Below are positions 11,038 to 24,438 of a stretch of DNA of 64,000 nucleotides, one piece after another. Every line of letters starts with the position of its first letter. The stretch's first letter is position 1. The notes beneath the pieces are model-generated. The model was not told the origin of the DNA. It did not search any database and saw only the letters and a program-made list of their open reading frames with translations. The position numbers and the translations under genes were made by a program. The stretch comes from Mesaphorura yosii (Eukaryota > Arthropoda > Collembola > Poduromorpha > Tullbergiidae). The stretch spans positions 1 to 64,000 of the forward strand of contig WIXG01000066.1 of the NCBI GenBank assembly GCA_009869945.1, in the 5' to 3' direction.

Positions 11038-14000
11038 TCACTTGTGGTGGTGAGCTGGTGGTTTCATTTCGATGGTCTCTTTTACTTGTGCGTTGCTTGG
11101 AGTGGTTGTGGCTGCCACGATGATCGGGCCACAGTCTTCGATACCTCCGATTTCGATGGACGACAGTTTCGAATCATCCAAGTTGCTGGCTTTTCTTGTC
11201 ATTCCAGGATTAGTCATACTTTTTGGGAGGGCGATTTTTGAGAATACTCCTGTATTCATGATAGTAAGAGTTGAATACAGTTAAATCGTGTAGAACTGCG
11301 TCTTCATCGTGTTCACTTACGTTTTAACACGGGATATTTCAATTCGAGTTCGACCATCGTTTTCCGGGTGCACACGAATATCATGAATATGGCGATGGAT
11401 TGAAATATGTTGATCAAATCAAATATCAGCCAGTACCACTTGAATTCGTCTTCGTGTGCCGCGAATGAAATGACTTCAAATATCCAAGGGATTCCCATAA
11501 TCAAGTACAGTTTGGCAAATAGTCGGATCAGTTCACTGTGAAATACATAATTTTGAGCAATAAACTTTCAGGTCGGGGCCCCAAGCGGTATATTTAACTT
11601 ACGCTTGCTTTCTGGTTTGCTTCGAGTCGGACGAATTACTGAAGTTTGACTCCACTTTGGCTTTCTTTTGTATCTGATACATCTTGAACGCAGTTGTCGT
11701 GAAGAAGGCCAAGTTACTCAGGAGGAGAAAACCGACGGGGCCGTACATGTACGCCCAGAATGCATCACGAGAGCCGATGTTGCAAGTGAATCTGCCATAC
11801 TCAGGAATAATGACTTCGCTTTCAATGTCCGAACTAGTAGTAGTAGAATGCAAAATGATAATTAGAATCGAGACACAAAGTTGGTTCCAAGTTTTAAATT
11901 CGTGTTTCATAAGCTTACTCGTAAATTGCTTCAAGAATCAGACCAATGCATACGATAATGAGTGGGATGCCAAATCCGAATAGCGCGTAAGCGGCAAGTC
12001 TTCTGAAGCCGTTGAAGTATCCAATCGGTGAATTTATGGCCCTCACAGTCCACCAAATTTCGAAATTTAGCGTAGTTAGCCAGCAGAAGGTTGAGAGAAA
12101 GAAGAAGTGCATTCCAATACCTGCGAAGAATAAATTTAACGTACATTTATCATATATCCAAAGTGAATTAGAATTGCATTTCGACACGAAACACGACTGG
12201 TACGTGAATCTTCGCGTAAGACTTACCGATTGTTCGACAAAGCCCAGAATTCGTGAGCATATCCTCATCGAAATGATGTGAAAAATACGACAGTATGAAG
12301 AAGAAGTACATAAAAAGCAGCGTTGCAATGTAGCAAAATTCTGGAATGAAAAAGTCCATTGTAATAGACAAAGAGAATTGTAAAATTTGTGCATAATAAA
12401 TTCGCAAAGCGATGACTTACGTGTCCATCTTTGGATGTTGTGTTTGTATTTTTCCCACAGTAATCCAAATACGATGAGTGTCAGAATAAGGAATAATGAA
12501 GAGATTGTCATTGACACACCATAAACTTGTGAAATTGTGGTCTGCAAATGAAAAGCTGGATGAGAATGACATTCACGAACGCGAACTTTCGACTTTCGTC
12601 AAATGTTTGCAAAGAATTTGTGTTGAAACGTGCCTCAGAAGTTGCGACTTCCTTGTAGCAGAATAGTATGACTGAATCTTCTTCTTCTCCTCTGAACCCC
12701 GAATGATTCCCATGCAAATTCATTGAACCATCCAGACAATAATCGCCAATTGGCAGGAAGGTCCAGTGTCGCTTTCGTATCCTTGAAATCACCGTGCCGT
12801 CATGAAGGACTCGGAATCTGAACGACATCACATGGGATTTAAACTATTTCTTGTACTTCACTTAGCTTGTGAAAAAGCAAAATAAGCTTGCGGAATGGAC
12901 ATGTTCTTACACAATGCCATGACTGCCATCCTGGACACTCTTCAACGGGAACATGTACGGATGTCCGTAGTCGCACCAGCCATGAGCTGGATGATAGGCG
13001 ATGTAATGAGGTGTAACATTTTTCCTGACGTCCGCGCTCATTTTGGTGTAGCGATCAGCGTACAGGGTCGGCTCCCAGGATTTCTTGCCGGATGATCCGC
13101 ATTTCGGGACTGTGCTCGTGTCCGAGAAGTCCCAGACTTGGCCCATATCACAGCATTTGGTGATGCATGGTCGCGAGTCGTCACAAGTCGGGTGGCATAC
13201 GCCCAGTGACACTTTATTCTCAGTCAAGCTAAAGAAGAGATGACAGAAGGGGCTTTATTTTTGCTTCAATGCAACTGGATTGCAGATTTTGTGGATAGTT
13301 GCTACCTGTCAATGCAGTACTCATTCGGCGCGTAGTACTCAAGACCAACTTTCAAGTATCCATTTGGCGTGAACGCGACATAGTCCGAGTCAAGCGGATT
13401 TTGGCTGTGTGCACCTCTCCTGCCTCCTTCGTTGTTGTAGTTGATTGGGACCGAGACGCTAAAACTTCCCTTTGCACAATTTGGTAGCCCTGTCTTGAGT
13501 CTACACCAACAGACGAGAAGAATAGAATTAATGAACCATTCATTCAAATGCAATACGCAGTGGCAATTGGGCATTGGATTATGAAATGAGAAATATGAAA
13601 GTCCGCTTATTTGTTTTGATGATTATGAGTCGATTATGAGTTTGCAGATTTTTTGTGTGTACTGCCTAATGACGCGAACTGCAAATGCGATGTCCAATTC
13701 AGTAATCAATTCGTTAATGTCCATTTCACTTTTGTCATGTCTCAGGAATCATGTCATTGCCATCTTCGTAAATCGCGATTCGTGATGGCTTTGAGCCTAC
13801 CTGAATTTGACTTCTTCATCGTCTCCAAGACTCTCCTCGTACACGTAAGTCAGCAGTTCTCGTGGCAGCTTGAAGAAGGGTCCAAAAGGCTCTCCAGTGG
13901 CATTCCCTTCCGGTGTACTCTTGCAGGTCGTGGTGTTATCGTTGAACAATGACTGGAATGGACAGCACGTTCTGATTTGAGCTGCTTCATCGTGGCCCCG

Positions 14001-14177
14001 GCCATCCGATGGCCTTCCGGTTGTAATACTAATCGTAGACGCGAGATTACTGTTATTTCCTAATACTGGAATGAAGTTTGAGTTGAGAAGGACGAGTAAA
14101 ATGGTCCAGCGTGAGAACACAAGAAGAGTTGAAGATTTCATTGTTGCTTTGCGTTGCTGCGAAATGCGGAACTGCAC
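11038..14177 (-). CDS. Methuselah-like family B GPCR, copy 3
   Basis: Receptor of the methuselah family, about 741 residues. Exons by eye: 13801-14177, 13306-13500, 12911-13228, about 12577-12817, 12421-12541, 12227-12340, 11919-12120, 11603-11833, 11321-11535 and 11038-11249. The start is MQFRISQQ at 14177 or MKSSTLLV at 14141; a signal peptide follows. The ectodomain has CITKCCDMGQVWDF, HPAHGWCDYG and YCLDGSMN. The 7TM part has MHFFFLSTFCWL, YGPVGFLLLSN and MGIPWIFEVISF. The 3' limit of the exon ending near 12577 is uncertain: the GT donor there leaves a 35-base intron, and a GC donor near 12630 is an alternative. The tail ends KPPAHHHK. Intron positions follow copy 2, so the pair arose by duplication with introns retained. 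Confidence 0.88.
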
Positions 14178-17100
14178 GATGCACTGGGATCACGTCCAGG
14201 CGTTGCGTTACGAGTCTTGCAGGCCTTCGTTCACAAGGAGGGCAACTTCCAACAGTTTTGAGTTCTATCACGACATGGGCCACACTGACATTATTGTCCA
14301 CGTGTTATCACACCATTGCCACTATAATGAGTTTTCTTCCGAGCTGCAGGTCTAACACACTTAACAGTCTGTGCCACAACAACCTAGCACGCACAGTGGT
14401 AGAATTAAATCACACTTTGAATGTCTGGACTCTGGACCCACCGTTAAACGCGGAAGTGTTCCGTCTTACATTGCTGATAGTTCAATAGTCTTAGAACTCT
14501 GTGCCAAAAATTTCAGATTTAATTTACCAACTCGAAACGCGAACTCTTGTAACTTCACTTTGGCCTATATGTAGCACAGCGCACTGCACAAAGCACAATT
14601 AAAACATTTCTAAGAACTTGCCAAAGCCCCAACCCGATACATCAAATCATCTTCACATCGACAAATGTAGCAAAAACTAACAAGAGTTGGTTCTTCCACC
14701 TCACAGTCGTGGATTGTGGAGACTCGGGCACAAAGGTGCTAAGATGAATGAGGATGGCGCACTTGTACTTGATTCGATGATTCTATTGCGATGCAGATTA
14801 GGCGATGACGACGGAATATTTTCAATTAGCTCGGAATTTGTGCTGCGCTGCGCTGCGCCGCGTTAATAACCAGTCCAAAGACGGCCAGGCCAGTGCAGTG
14901 ACGACGAGCGACGACGACGTGCCTGTTTGTGCTCCCTATTATCACGAGTTGATTTCCACTCTATTTAAAACTCTCTCATCGTTAACTAGCCGAGTTCCCA
15001 GGCTCAGACTGCTGGTGGCTGCTGTGGTCGCTGTCGCTGGCGTGGCGAACTCGTCTCGTCGAGTCCGTCGTCGTCGAGAGAGTGAACAGTAAAGTAAGTA
15101 ACAGGGGATTGTCTCGTTGTTGTTCAGTTTGTTGTCTCATCAGTCAGTCAAGAGAGTTTTCTTTCACTGGTTCAATCAGCAATGCACACAATACAAAACA
15201 AACGCAAATGCCTCGCTGGCCTGAGAATGAGAATTGAAATCTGCTGGGCTGAGGCTGAACGTTGCGTCGTCTTCGTTCTCTCTCACTAGAAATTCTTATT
15301 GCACTGTACGACTATCATTATTACTGTCTTCAGCGTCAGGATCAGGACGAGTAACGAGTAACATAACATCATCAGCCATCAATGTTGATTAAGATTAATA
15401 AAAACTACGTTGTACAATGGGCATGGGTACGAATGCACGATGCACTCGGGAGTTGGTCAGTCGTAATCAGCAGTAATTCCCCATTACTAAGCATCCATTG
15501 CCTATTATAGTGCATCGAAGTGCATTGAATTTGAATCGCTTCATTAACTTGGATTTGGATTTATTGCATTGCATGCATGTAGCGTACGGCACGCAGCTAC
15601 TTGTTGAGCACGTTGTTGTATGGAGGAAACGAGTGCAGTGCTGGCAGTGCAGCAGCAATATAATTCGCAATTGGCAATTTGCAGTCAAATGTCAGATTAA
15701 TGCAAAAGGCAAAATGCAAAACGAGCTTGAGCCTCATTCTGGCACTGGCATTTTTGTTTTGCTTTCGCGTTGTTTCGCATGTTGTTCAATATTTAGAATA
15801 ATGAGTTCTCTTCTGTTCTTTTCTCCTTTCTTGTATGATAATGGCAGTGATAATTTGATTCATGAGGCTGGCACTGCACTGGCAAATGCAAAATGTGTTT
15901 TCCTATGGCTCTGACTTGCAACTCGTAATGGAGAGTCCCGTTAAGCGTCAACTTCCTTGCAGAGCGAACTCCGCTGTAGAAAACAATAAAGAAAATCTAG
16001 TTTACTCTTCTATAGCTGTGGGTTTTTCTCATTATCGTCAATTGCAGTGCATTTTCTGCATGAATTGGCACTGTGCGTAAATGCAGCGCCAGAAAACGTG
16101 TATTCGTGTACTTATTATCATAAACTTTAAGTGTTATTTCCTTTTACGCTGCATTGCATTGTGACTGCGCTGAGTGCATGTTTTACTTGTTTTACGCCCC
16201 ACGCGGGGCACGCATACGCAAATTACGCACGGCAATGCCAAAAATGGAAATCCGTGCTAATGTGCCAAGTTACCAAGTTCTTAATACTTGTTTCAAGTCA
16301 CGATTGCTGCGTGCGATTGGGATTTATGAACTCATAACTTCTAATTGCGACCAAATTCAAAATTGTGGTTGTCGTACTTTCGAAGTACACGAATATTTAC
16401 GAGTATTTAGCGGCTTTGGCTTGTGACCTTTGTGCTATTCCCATTCTGTGGTGACAAAAGCGTGTCAGAGCGAAACAAAGCAAAACAATGGGCTGAGACA
16501 ATGAACTGTGGCGTGGCGTGGCTTTGACGCACCATTTAACACGTTGCTAGCAAAGCGTCAGCGACAGCGCAAGCAGAAATGTGAAACAGGGTCAAAGCTG
16601 TATTTTTAAACACTCGAGTCGAAGTGCGTTTTCTTAATGCGTGCGCGTACTTTGAAAACGAGCGAGACTTCCTGACTCTTTCTTACGCTGTGGCTGTGTA
16701 CAGCTTTGGTGAGCCTGATTCGATTTTGATCTCCAAGGACAAAGAGACGAGACAAAGACCATCGAAAGTAGAAAGCAACGCAAGGCGTCAAATCAATAGT
16801 CAATATTTATCGGCGTTGTTCATCTTTCAGCACTGAAAACAAGCGGTGACTTGACGTTGAAGCACGCGTGAATAATCCAACCTTTGTTTGCACCTGCGCA
16901 TGCTGAGATGGGAAAAGTTTAAAAGTCGAATCCTCCAAATCACGCTGAAGCTGAAGTTGCCAATGCAGAATTATGAATATGAAAGTTATCTCACACACGA
17001 ACACGCAATTATTATCTCATTACATGATACATGACTCTATTAATGTAACAGCTAATGGCAATTACAGCTTGCACTCTCTCTGCATAATTTCACTTTGATA

Positions 17101-18884
17101 TCTTGATTGGCTGTGGCTGCGATGGTCAACATTTTCATTATTGTTATTAAAGTAATAGCCCAAGTTGCAGCCAGTCTGTAGTTGCGTAGCTGTGGTCATG
17201 TTACAAGAAAACTCACAAAAAGTGGAAAATCAAATTTTACAACTTGCTTGCTGCTTGACTTTGACTAATTGTGAAGCACGTTTTGTTGACTTCGCTGGTG
17301 CTCTGGGCATGGGCAGACCCGCGATGACTGCTCACATCTGAAATCTGGGGGCAATGCAGACGCGAACGTGGACAACAATGAAATGAAATGAGAAACTGCA
17401 TCTCACTCGTGTTCGTGCTGCAGTCATTTCACTCATCTCAGCGGTCATGGCATGACAAATTGATATCGCATTCACAATTCAGAGTTTCATTATTTCCTCG
17501 GGATCGATGCAGATTCAAATGCTAAAAAGATGTGAATTTTGAATTCCGAATGGCAAAGGTAAAAGGCAAAAGGCAAGTGATCTGCTGCAATGGCAGCGAT
17601 ACCGACCAGCAGCAGCGGCGAGGCAGGAATTTGGAAAGAAACTCGCATCTCGCTTGTATGCAAATAGCAAAAAAGCAAATAGCAATACAAAAGAAAAAGT
17701 GAAAGTTAAGTTCATTGAGGCAGCGTCAGCGTGTCAGCGCAGCAACAGAGGAGATTCGTTTCTATTCGTGTACATCAAGGCTCGATCATGTAATTCTGTA
17801 CATGTACAAATATAAATCAAGCACAGGCGAGCAAGCAGAGAATGCTGCGTTATTCATAATTTATGACAACATAAAAAGACTTGTACGCTGTATGCTCGCT
17901 GTCTGTGCATAATCATCATAAATAATAGACTGTGATTGTCCGAGGTTTATTGGAATTGGCTCTTGTCTCATGTTGTATAACTTACTAAAAACAAATTATG
18001 CATTGCTAATTAATTTATGCTGAAGGTACAATGACTGCCAGTGGCATCAAGAACCCAACAGTTTTGGCTAATCTGTCTCCTTGCCCCTATTATTAATATC
18101 CCAAATAATCGAAACGAATAAGTAATAGTTAATGCAGTGCTTTGTTATTTTTGTAGAGCAAGTCACAGGCCGAAGTCGATAAGTATTTGAAGATTTCAGC
18201 TTGATACGACTAGGACCTAAATAGTTGGCTTCACATTGTTCTGGAGTGTGTGTGATTCGGAATGCTAAAGTCAATCACAGCCATTTATTGCTACAATAAA
18301 CTCGGGAGTTAAAACTAAATCATTTAGCATTATCGTCATCGGCAAGTAAATACTTCTATACGCAATACACGCCCAAAGTCCAATTTCACTGTCAATTTAA
18401 GCACTAAATTATTATTATAATCACGTACAGGTGTTTAGAGGTCATAGGTACCTTATTGGCGAATTTTATTCATGTTTACATGATTTATATTTTCAGGTAA
18501 TTGTAACCATAAATAGCACCTAATATTACAGCCGCGTAGACAGCAAGGGCATGCCCATGCGTCAAATGTCAAGTCCAAAGCACTACGGCAGAGATACAAA
18601 TACAATCCAGGAGTCAGTCAACCTCGTCCGAACACGTACCCCCATTCGCAGAGCGTAATTGGAGTTATTCAAACTCAGGCAGCATGCATTCTGATTCTGA
18701 CTCACAGGGGTGGCATGCAGTCGTAAGTCTGTCAAAGTTCACATAAAATATTTACATTGATCTTGATCACTTGATATGCTGTTGTCCGTATCTAAAAATT
18801 AAAACCCATAAAAATGGTGGTCGTATCTAAAATCATACACGCTTGCTATTTCTAATGCTACCCTGCCCGCGTTGAAGACATCGC
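14178..18884. other. 4.7-kb noncoding spacer
   Basis: Between the start of GPCR copy 3 (minus) and the 3' end of the first SLC6 gene (minus). It is AT-rich, with many TGCAATTGCAATT-like runs, a (GCTGC)n patch at 14841-14860 and a GCCCC/GGGGC inverted repeat near 16197. The open frames here (for example 15498-15914) lack family motifs and splice continuity. It is a candidate upstream regulatory region for GPCR copy 3; no RNA gene or mobile element was identified. Confidence 0.5.
14841..14860. repeat. Short (GCTGC)n simple repeat
   Basis: Imperfect pentamer repeat of GCTGC/GCGCT units over about 20 bases inside the noncoding spacer. No coding role seen. Confidence 0.7.
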
Positions 18885-21800
18885 TTAATTTCGTATTCTA
18901 TCAATAAAGTGGTTTATCCTGTAGCAGAAACTCCTCCAGTACGACCCACTTCTCGGGTACTGAGACCACTCTTTCTTCAATTGCGGATGCGCCGGGCCCC
19001 AGTCCTTTGTCGGTTGGAAAGATTCGACAATTTTCTGGAAACGAAATGTAGAAATTAGAATGCAAGACAGTAGCAGTAATCAGGATTTTTGTTAAGCTGA
19101 TAAACTTACCTCTTTGAACGTGGACGACTTTCTCGTGAAGATTGTGTGCACCGCACACAATGGTATCAAGAACAGAATAATGCCTGCGAGAACGCCACCA
19201 GAAACGATTGCAATGTTTGGGAATCCCTTTGGCGGCACAAATGTGTACAGGTAGTAGCCCAAAATGCAAGACAGTCCAACAGGCATCGCGAAACCCCAAG
19301 TGAACTTCCAATAAATTCCAACTTTGTGATTCGACATGAATTCAATATCACGGCAAATGTTGCTCAAGCCATAAAACCAGGAAATTGCAATGATCTCGAT
19401 GGTTGCGGTCACATAAATCACCATTGTTCCTCCAAACTCGTCGACCAGTTCAAGCATGGCCAGCCCGCCCTTTAATATAAACATAGAGTATTAGTTAAGG
19501 ATTGCTTTTCCAATAATTCTTGCATTGCAATGTCAGCGATACTCACGTCAGTCACGTAAAGAAGTCCGCTGAAAAATCCGCCAATGCATACTGCGGCTGT
19601 GATCCAAAACTTTGGAATCTTTGGAAATTGATCGTGAATGATAGTTATGATGCCGCCAGTGAGGGATGTTGCGCTGCCCAGCCCGAGTGTGAACAGCATA
19701 AGGAAAAAGAGCACCGCGAACAATTGCGCCAGGAATGTTTGGTCGAATTTGGAAATCGCATCGGGATATGAAATGAAGGCGAGCCCGGGGCCGGAGTTGA
19801 CTACATCCTTAACTTCTTTTCCAAGTTCCTTCGCCAAGGAACCAAGAATGGAGAAGATTGTAAAGCCTGCCAGCAGACTCGTGAATGTGTCCATGAATGA
19901 AATAATCATCGCGTCCCTATACAAGTTAAGACGAGCCAACTGAGCCTCAACTTCCAAAGACCAGGGTTAGAGTTAGATTTGACAGAAGTTGTTCATACCT
20001 GTTGGCGTTGTGTCTGAATGGATTGTACGAAGCGAACATGATGATCTGTAAGTGAAGGTGAACTTAATGAGTAATCTGATTAAGTGGTTAGAAACCGATG
20101 CTGTTATTTTGAGAAAGAAACTTGAGAAAATGTGTTCCGTACCGGACCAAATCCAGTCGATAAGGAGAAGAAGCACTGCCCAACAGCTTTGAACCAAACC
20201 TGCATGATTCAACAATGAATCAATTAAATCCTGATTAAAGAAAACCTCCAGTGCTGGATGCATACTTACAGTTGGAGTCAAAAGTTTTGGCCAGTCAGGC
20301 GTCACGAAGAACAATACTCCTTCGTAGGCTCCATCCAAAGTCGCACCCCGGACCAGCAGAGTAAATAGGACCACGTACGGGAAAATGGCCGTAAAGTATG
20401 CCACTTTGCCTGAACTCGCAACGCCTTTGACCAAGGTTAGGAAAATGAAGATCCACGCCCCAAGAAGGCACAAACTGAGCTTCAGTTGAGGCAGTCCGAG
20501 GCCATTATTAATATCCTTTTGTGGAAATACTGTCTTCCTGCAATTTAAGATATGAACGATGTTGGGGTCTTTGGATGTCGTGATCTGATTGCCGCATAAA
20601 AATCGTTCCCTTACGTAAAGTACAATTCTGGTAAGCTCAGATTCGAATCATATGTTCCAGTGAGATTCTCGAAACAGGTAACATTTTCCCAGTTCTCATC
20701 ACAAATGCTCCAGGGCAGCCGGCTGTTGAAGGACGCAATGAAGTAGTAGATTGTCAGACCCATTAGACTCGTGTAGTACGAAACTACGCAAATTGTACCG
20801 CCGGCCGACGCGTATCCAATTCCTGTGAATTGAGATATTTTGAATAGTGCCAATTAGTGATCAATCAACAATAGAATTCGCATGACGCACAACTGTGAAA
20901 GAGGAGATTTGCATTTAGAAGATTGCAGTCAATTAAAAATCGCCTGACTGATCGACCGTAGAATGGCGAATGGATTACAGCATAAATTCAACAGAGGCTG
21001 CGCCGTGCAAGAATTGCAGATTCTGTACCTTTAAAGAATGGCGACATTCTCCAGACTTTGACTTGTCCGACCGACGCAAATTGTCCAAGTGACATTTCAA
21101 GGTAATACATCGGCCGTCCAATCAGAAGCAGGACAATGATATACGGGATCAAGAAGGCGCCTCCGCCATTCTCGTACGCTGTAAATGGAAATCTGGAACA
21201 AAATAAAGTTCATGTATTCATGGTCCCAGATTTAAAGATTCATCTTTAAAAACTACCTCCACACATTTCCCAGCCCCACTGACATCGCAATGCATGACAG
21301 GAGAAATTCGATCGGCTTGTCCCATTGCTCGCGTTCAAGTCCTTCAACAACCTATTTTTAGAAAATAGTAGAGCATGTTAGATGGCTTGAATTCAAATTC
21401 GTGACAAAGGCATAATTGTAATGAAAGTTTTTCATGCAATTGCGGTTGAATTTCCCCAGGGGAGCCATCAGAGCAATGACAAGTTGATAATTTAATGATT
21501 CCTTGGGTTTGATGCGTGCTCGCACTTCCCTCACAACACAATCAAGAGCCTTCCTGAATCGCCAGTGTCGTGGCATGTGACCACTGGCTGGCTTTCCAAG
21601 GTAATTCCCAGTAGTGGTCACTCGTTTTTCCCACGGTACTTAAGCATGCAATGACCTTGAGGACGACCGCATTGTGAAAATTATGCAAACTTACATTAGA
21701 AGCGAGTGGTTTTCCGTTTGAACCGTGTCCGTTTTGGTATGTATCGTTCGTAGTTCCATATCCATTCTGTTCGTGCATGAATCCTGGATTTGCTTGTCCA

Positions 21801-24438
21801 TTGCGACCGGATTCCTAGAATAGAAGCATAAAATTCTAAAATCCTCACTCCCGCTCTGGGGAATCAGAATCGGAATCAAAATATAAATATTTCATATTAG
21901 TTTTGGTTCTAGTTCTAACTTTATTCACAACAGGCTGTCACCGTTTATTTATGAGCATAATTTATCAAACATCACATTATTCAGAGTTTAGTATTTTACG
22001 GTGGCCTCAGTTTGGACCTGTCGTTTGGCATTTCCAGTCACAATTTTGGATTTATAATACACAATAATTGCCTCTATTGGAATTACTTACAATTTATAAT
22101 AAATTAGAATGGATTGCAGGGGAAATCTCTCCCCAATATTATCGGCATGGTATGACAGGCACCGGATATGAGCTACCGGCTGCTGCATTGAGCATTGCAA
22201 TGGTCACTGCACGGGTTTGGTGTCTAGTCTCATTTTGCTTTGTATTTGCTAAACTCTGTTCCATTGTAGTTAGTTTAAGTAATGCACAAACCACCAAAAG
22301 CGGTGTGGGTTCCTGTCTTCTCAAAATACGCTCGTGCGCGTGGGTTTTGTGAATGAAGCTGCCACGCGGATGTGGAGCTAGGCTGGAAGTGCATATGTGT
22401 CAACAGATTTTCGGATTATGATTTTACACTTACAAGTACTTTAATTCACTTATGCATTGCTAAGAAATTGCACGGATTCATCATTTGCTGCATGAGCAAC
22501 TCTAAATAATACGCCCAAGAGTCTAATTCTCAGATTCGCGCATTGCGCAAGCAATCAATGTCATTATCACTCATATTCAAGGCAGAACGTATTAAGGGGA
22601 GGATCATGCGGTCATGTGCGCATATTGTCTTAATTCCTGATCTTATTCTCACGTTAAATTTAACGTTATTCCTTTTTAGATTCGCAACAAATTACATCTC
22701 TTGCGTCTCTCCAGTGAGATATGAGAGCGTTTGATTTGTTTTTCAAAATTCATTGTCCACATAAAACATTAAACAACTCAAAAATGCAATTGTTCGCGTT
22801 ACAGATAGTATTTGGGGTGTGATTTCTGTGCTTTGAGTTTACACACTTCATTTAGTAAACAAGAAGCCATAAACTTATGTTTACGTTCCTAAACTATGAC
22901 TAAATCGTTTCATGAGAAGAAATCATGCAATCGAATATGATTAATTTAGCAAGAAGAAAATAATTGTCTCATAAAATTGAATTTCTCGTTATCAGTACAG
23001 TCAGCGTTGAGTCAGCGAGCGAAACAGGTGATCGGTGACTGAAGACGAGGTCTAGTCTAGTGCAGCTTAAATTAGTCATCACTTGCGAATTCTCTTGAAT
23101 ACAAGCGATCTCGTCTTCATTCTTCGTCGTCATCGCGTTAATCTCGAATCTCATCTTGCCTCCTTGACATGCAACGCAGAAAATGAAGTATGAAATGAGA
23201 TACGCTGTGGTTTCTCGTAAGTCATCTCGTCGCTTCGAACCCAGAATAGAAACTGTCTCATTTCCATGCAATCTACACTGAAGATTTCTCTTGCTGCAAG
23301 CGAGTACGAAAATAAGTGTGAATCTGTCACTAATCTGTCAATTATCGTTATCCTAATTCATTATTGCTATTTTCGTTGAAATTGCAATCGCAATTGCAAT
23401 CCCTAGAAAGTGGAGCCTGGTAGACCGCAGGCATTGCAGCGCAGTGAGCTTCTTCATTACGCGTACGCAAACGCCAAAGACGCCAATGCTCAGCCCAATC
23501 ATGAATGAAATGAGACTAATTACCTCAATTGTAGCGTTATTAGTATGTTTATGTTATTTATGTATACTCATGCCATTCATCGCATGCAGGTTGAGTCAGT
23601 CAACCGCAAACGCAAAAAATGAATAGCGTTGCGTGCGTGAAATAGACTCACGATTCGCACTAAATTGCCAATTGCAACGAGATTCGCAAAATTCCACTGA
23701 AGTGCACGAGTGACAGCATGAATAACCTTGTTTTCATTTCGCCTCTTTGTCTGTTTCACTTTTGCAGAGGAAACAAGGTGTCTAAAAAGCCTAAATCAAT
23801 TTTTTGCGACAATCAACCCTCAGGCGAATAAATTTCTGTGTTATGAAATCCTTTTACTTTTTTGGATTCCTGTTTCGTCTTGCACATGCGGCCACCGTCA
23901 CTGCCTGTCTAAACAGCAAACAGGTTGCAGGATGGGATCTGTGACGAGTAAAAAAGGTCTGTAGATGCAAATTACTATGCGAATATGTACTGGCATCGGA
24001 ATGCAATTGTTCTCTTTAAAATTCTGCTGAAATGTTGACTAACTGGAGTGGGATCAATATTGGCATTGGCATGTTGGCAAAACTGTGGGAGGCCTGCCAC
24101 TGCCACAACACAATTTACATTAATTAGCACAGTCACTGTAATTTTGTGGCTGCGTAATTATATCTGGTTCAGAAATATTCCAAGCCTGCTGTGTTCCGTG
24201 GAAAGAAATTGAAATTCAATGAGTGAATATTTCAAAAGAATGATTCGTTGATTCACTGATTCAAATGACCTAACCTAATCTATTAATAGCTCACAACGCA
24301 TGTCGGTACGATATTAATAGCCAATAGCTAAATGACCCACGCCCCAACGACGCGTATATGAAATTGATAAGGCAGAGATGGTTAGATTTAGAATTGACTT
24401 ACCAATTGCTCCAGCTTGAAATTCTGAGACTTTCCCAT
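18885..24438 (-). CDS. SLC6 sodium-dependent nutrient amino-acid transporter, copy 1
   Basis: Na+-coupled neurotransmitter-symporter fold (12 TM), closest by motif to the insect NAT subgroup that imports amino acids at plasma membranes. Exons: 24403-24438, 21695-21814, 21257-21351, 21029-21192, 20615-20822, 20270-20537, 20143-20199, 19999-20045, 19547-19916, 19110-19469 and 18885-19034; phases sum to 624 residues. TM1 carries the signature [19 protein letters not shown]; other marks are [13 protein letters not shown] (TM6), YRDAMIISF-type MDTFTS (TM7) and the C-terminal DWGP. Extracellular loop 2 has several N-glycosylation sites (NVT, NLT, NLS). The first exon encodes only [12 protein letters not shown], with a good donor at 24402, and is separated by a 2.6-kb intron. 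Substrate range cannot be read from the sequence. Confidence 0.9.
21815..24402 (-). other. Long first intron of SLC6 copy 1
   Basis: A 2.6-kb intron in a window where introns are mostly 50-100 bases. It is AT-rich; the frames inside (for example 22068-22352 and 22969-23271) have no recognisable motif and do not join the transporter in phase. First introns of this kind often hold enhancers or an alternative first exon, but no site can be named here. Confidence 0.55.

Noticed and set aside
15498-15914. 138-codon plus-strand frame in the 4.7-kb spacer
   Set aside because: No family motif, odd composition, and no splice continuity with neighbours.
16192-16215. GCCCC/GGGGC inverted repeat in the 4.7-kb spacer
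   Set aside because: Five-base arms; no gene or operator context.
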